This document shows, one piece after another, positions 62,612-64,000 of a stretch of DNA of 64,000 nucleotides. The stretch is from Solibacillus sp. FSL H8-0538 (GTDB lineage: Bacteria > Bacillota > Bacilli > Bacillales_A > Planococcaceae). Each line of letters opens with the position of its first letter. Within the stretch, counting starts at the first letter, position 1. The stretch spans positions 2,595,001 to 2,659,000 of the forward strand of contig NZ_JBBOPI010000001.1 in the NCBI RefSeq assembly GCF_038003525.1. Reading direction: 5' to 3'. A program made the translations under genes and the position numbers. A model generated the notes under the pieces. It worked only from the letters and a program-made list of their open reading frames with translations. It ran no database searches and had not been told where the DNA came from.

Positions 62612-62861
62612 AATACTTTCGCTCCTTTAAGGTTAATCATATTCCATATTATACATATGCATAATTATAAAATCAAGTGAATTAATATTTTATTTTTAAA
62701 AAATCTAAATTTTACATTAATTCATTTATTAATACCACATTTCTTTCAACACAACCTTATTTAATACGTTTTAACTCACTTATCATTATTCATCTTATTT
62801 TTATTTTTATGCATTTTTTGTATATTATTTTTTCTTTATTATTCACTTATATACAAAATTA
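62612..62861. other. AT-rich upstream region of argF
   Basis: About 250 bp, very AT-rich, expected to hold the argF promoter and any ArgR box. No gene is visible. Confidence 0.4.
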
Positions 62862-62889
62862 AAAGCCTCCTCTTAGAAGAGAAGGCTTT
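62862..62889 (-). terminator. ysdC terminator
   Basis: Minus strand: AAAGCCTTCTCTTC pairs with GAGGAGGCTTTT and is followed by AATTTTG; 11 nt after the ysdC stop. Confidence 0.8.
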
Positions 62890-62899
62890 ACGATTGCAG

Positions 62900-63988
62900 T
62901 TATTCAAAAATAATTTTATTCACTGTATCACGGTCTAGCTTTTTGATCACCGCAACGATTAATTTTACTGCATTTTCATAGTCATCACGGTGAAGGATAC
63001 CTGCGTGTGAGTGGATGTAGCGTGTTGCTACGCCAATTGCTAGCGATGGTACACCGTTTGCTGTTATGTGAATGGAACCTGCGTCTGTTCCACCGCCAGC
63101 GAGTGCTTCAAATTGATACGGAATGTTGTTTTCTTCTGCAATGTCGATAACGAAGTCACGTAGTCCATTATGTGCAACCATTGACGCGTCGTAAATAACG
63201 ATTTGCGGCCCGGCACCCATTTTTGATGTGGACTCTTTAGGTGTTACGCCCGGTGTGTCTCCAGCAATGCCGACATCAACTGCAAAACCGATATCTGGCT
63301 CAATTTTATGTGTAGAAGTTTTTGCACCGCGTAAGCCGACTTCTTCTTGCACGTTTCCTACGCCGTACACGATATTAGGATGTTGCTCGTCTTTCAGTGC
63401 ACGTAGCACATCAATGGCAATCGCACAGCCGATTCGGTTATCCCATGCTTTTGCGAGTAGATGCTTGTCGTTTCTCATGACGTTGAATTCAAAATATGGT
63501 GTGACCATATCTCCAGGTAACACGCCCCAGCTTAGTGCTTCTTCCTTTGAGGTAGCACCGATATCGATGAACATTGCCTTAATATCCACTATTTTATTTC
63601 GTGCTTCAACAGGTAAAATATGGGGCGGTTTTGAACCGATGACGCCAATGACTTCCTCCCCTTTACGTGTTGTAATCGTTACGCGCTGCGCTAGCATTAC
63701 TTGACTCCACCAGCCCCCAACTGTTTGGAAGCTTATAAAGCCACGGTCATCGATTTTAGTAACCATAAAGCCCACTTCATCTAAGTGACCGGCTACCATA
63801 ATTTTGGGGCCGTTTGCATCGCCTACTTTTTTTGCGATTAAGCTGCCAAGGTTATCTGTTTCGATTTCATCTACGAATGGTGCGATATACTTTTTCATCA
63901 CTTCACGCGGTGCACGTTCATTACCAGCAATTCCGTTTGCATCAGTTAACTCTTTAAGCATTTGTAACGTTGGGTCTAGCTGTGTCAT
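62900..63988 (-). CDS. ysdC: M42-family metallo-aminopeptidase (YsdC)
   Basis: The 362-residue protein belongs to the M42 glutamyl/tetrahedral aminopeptidases (sometimes annotated as endoglucanase). Metal-site motifs are present: [13 protein letters not shown] (~64-76; His and Asp), A-W-D-N-R-I-G-C (~180-187; bridging Asp), Q-E-E-V-G-L-R-G (~213-220; catalytic Glu and ligand), A-V-D-V (~237) and the C-terminal [10 protein letters not shown] (His ligand). It trims peptides in the cytoplasm as a large oligomer. The start lies 12 bp from the window end, with GAGGGTGA upstream. B. subtilis YsdC is 361 residues. Confidence 0.92.
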   Translation of the reverse strand: MTQLDPTLQMLKELTDANGIAGNERAPREVMKKYIAPFVDEIETDNLGSLIAKKVGDANGPKIMVAGHLDEVGFMVTKIDDRGFISFQTVGGWWSQVMLAQRVTITTRKGEEVIGVIGSKPPHILPVEARNKIVDIKAMFIDIGATSKEEALSWGVLPGDMVTPYFEFNVMRNDKHLLAKAWDNRIGCAIAIDVLRALKDEQHPNIVYGVGNVQEEVGLRGAKTSTHKIEPDIGFAVDVGIAGDTPGVTPKESTSKMGAGPQIVIYDASMVAHNGLRDFVIDIAEENNIPYQFEALAGGGTDAGSIHITANGVPSLAIGVATRYIHSHAGILHRDDYENAVKLIVAVIKKLDRDTVNKIIFE

Positions 63989-64000
63989 TATTTCACCCTC

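Noticed and set aside
62640-62700. ArgR box upstream of argF
   Set aside because: The region is so AT-rich that partial matches (for example around TATGCATAATTATAAAA) are expected by chance.

Overview
The window reads as a chromosomal segment of a low-GC, spore-forming Gram-positive rod. Its backbone follows the Bacillus subtilis gene order closely: ysnB, rdgB, rph, racE, ysmB, gerE, ysmA, sdhBAC, yslB, lysC, uvrC, trxA, etfA, etfB, fadB, fadR, lcfA, yshE, mutS2, polX, cvpA, zapA, rnhC, and later pheT, pheS, ysgA, sspI, glcD, ysdC. GerE and SspI show that it sporulates. I infer Bacillales, probably Planococcaceae (Solibacillus/Lysinibacillus-like); no rRNA is present to confirm this.

Layout. 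1-5 kb is accessory: remnants of two IS3-family elements (the second, 839-2243, abuts and truncates the first), an orphan small gene, an acetyltransferase, an IS1182-type transposase scrap and tRNA-Arg(UCU). 5-30 kb is the conserved backbone, almost all on the minus strand: nucleotide-pool clean-up, peptidoglycan precursor (racE), late sporulation regulation (gerE), succinate dehydrogenase, an unusual aspartokinase, DNA repair (uvrC, mutS2, polX), the fatty-acid beta-oxidation operon lcfA-fadR-fadB-etfB-etfA with FadR-type operators, and cell division (zapA). 30-54 kb is accessory: a TetR/MFS efflux pair, DEAD-box helicase DbpA, a PsiE-like protein, a LysR regulator divergent from a CofE-like ligase, two diguanylate cyclases flanking a GT2/GH16 exopolysaccharide locus, an RsbQ-like hydrolase paired with a PAS-GGDEF protein, an intact IS1182-family element, a SET-domain protein, an isochorismatase-fold hydrolase, and a LysE exporter. 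54-64 kb returns to backbone: pheST with a T-box leader, ysgA, sspI, a GlcD-like oxidase, argF and an M42 aminopeptidase.

The most unusual signal is a family of about a dozen copies of an ~83-85 bp bipartite palindromic repeat. Its consensus starts TTAGAAAGACACATCTC and ends TTATACTTTCTTATCCAC. Nearly every copy sits immediately beyond the U-tract of a Rho-independent terminator, including the T-box attenuator of pheS. Other points of note are the RsbQ/PAS-GGDEF pair (in B. subtilis the partner is the phosphatase RsbP), an aspartokinase with altered active-site motifs but a retained internal beta-subunit start, an IS1182 element that landed in a terminator-like hairpin loop, and a FadR-like operator in front of the thioesterase gene ysmA.
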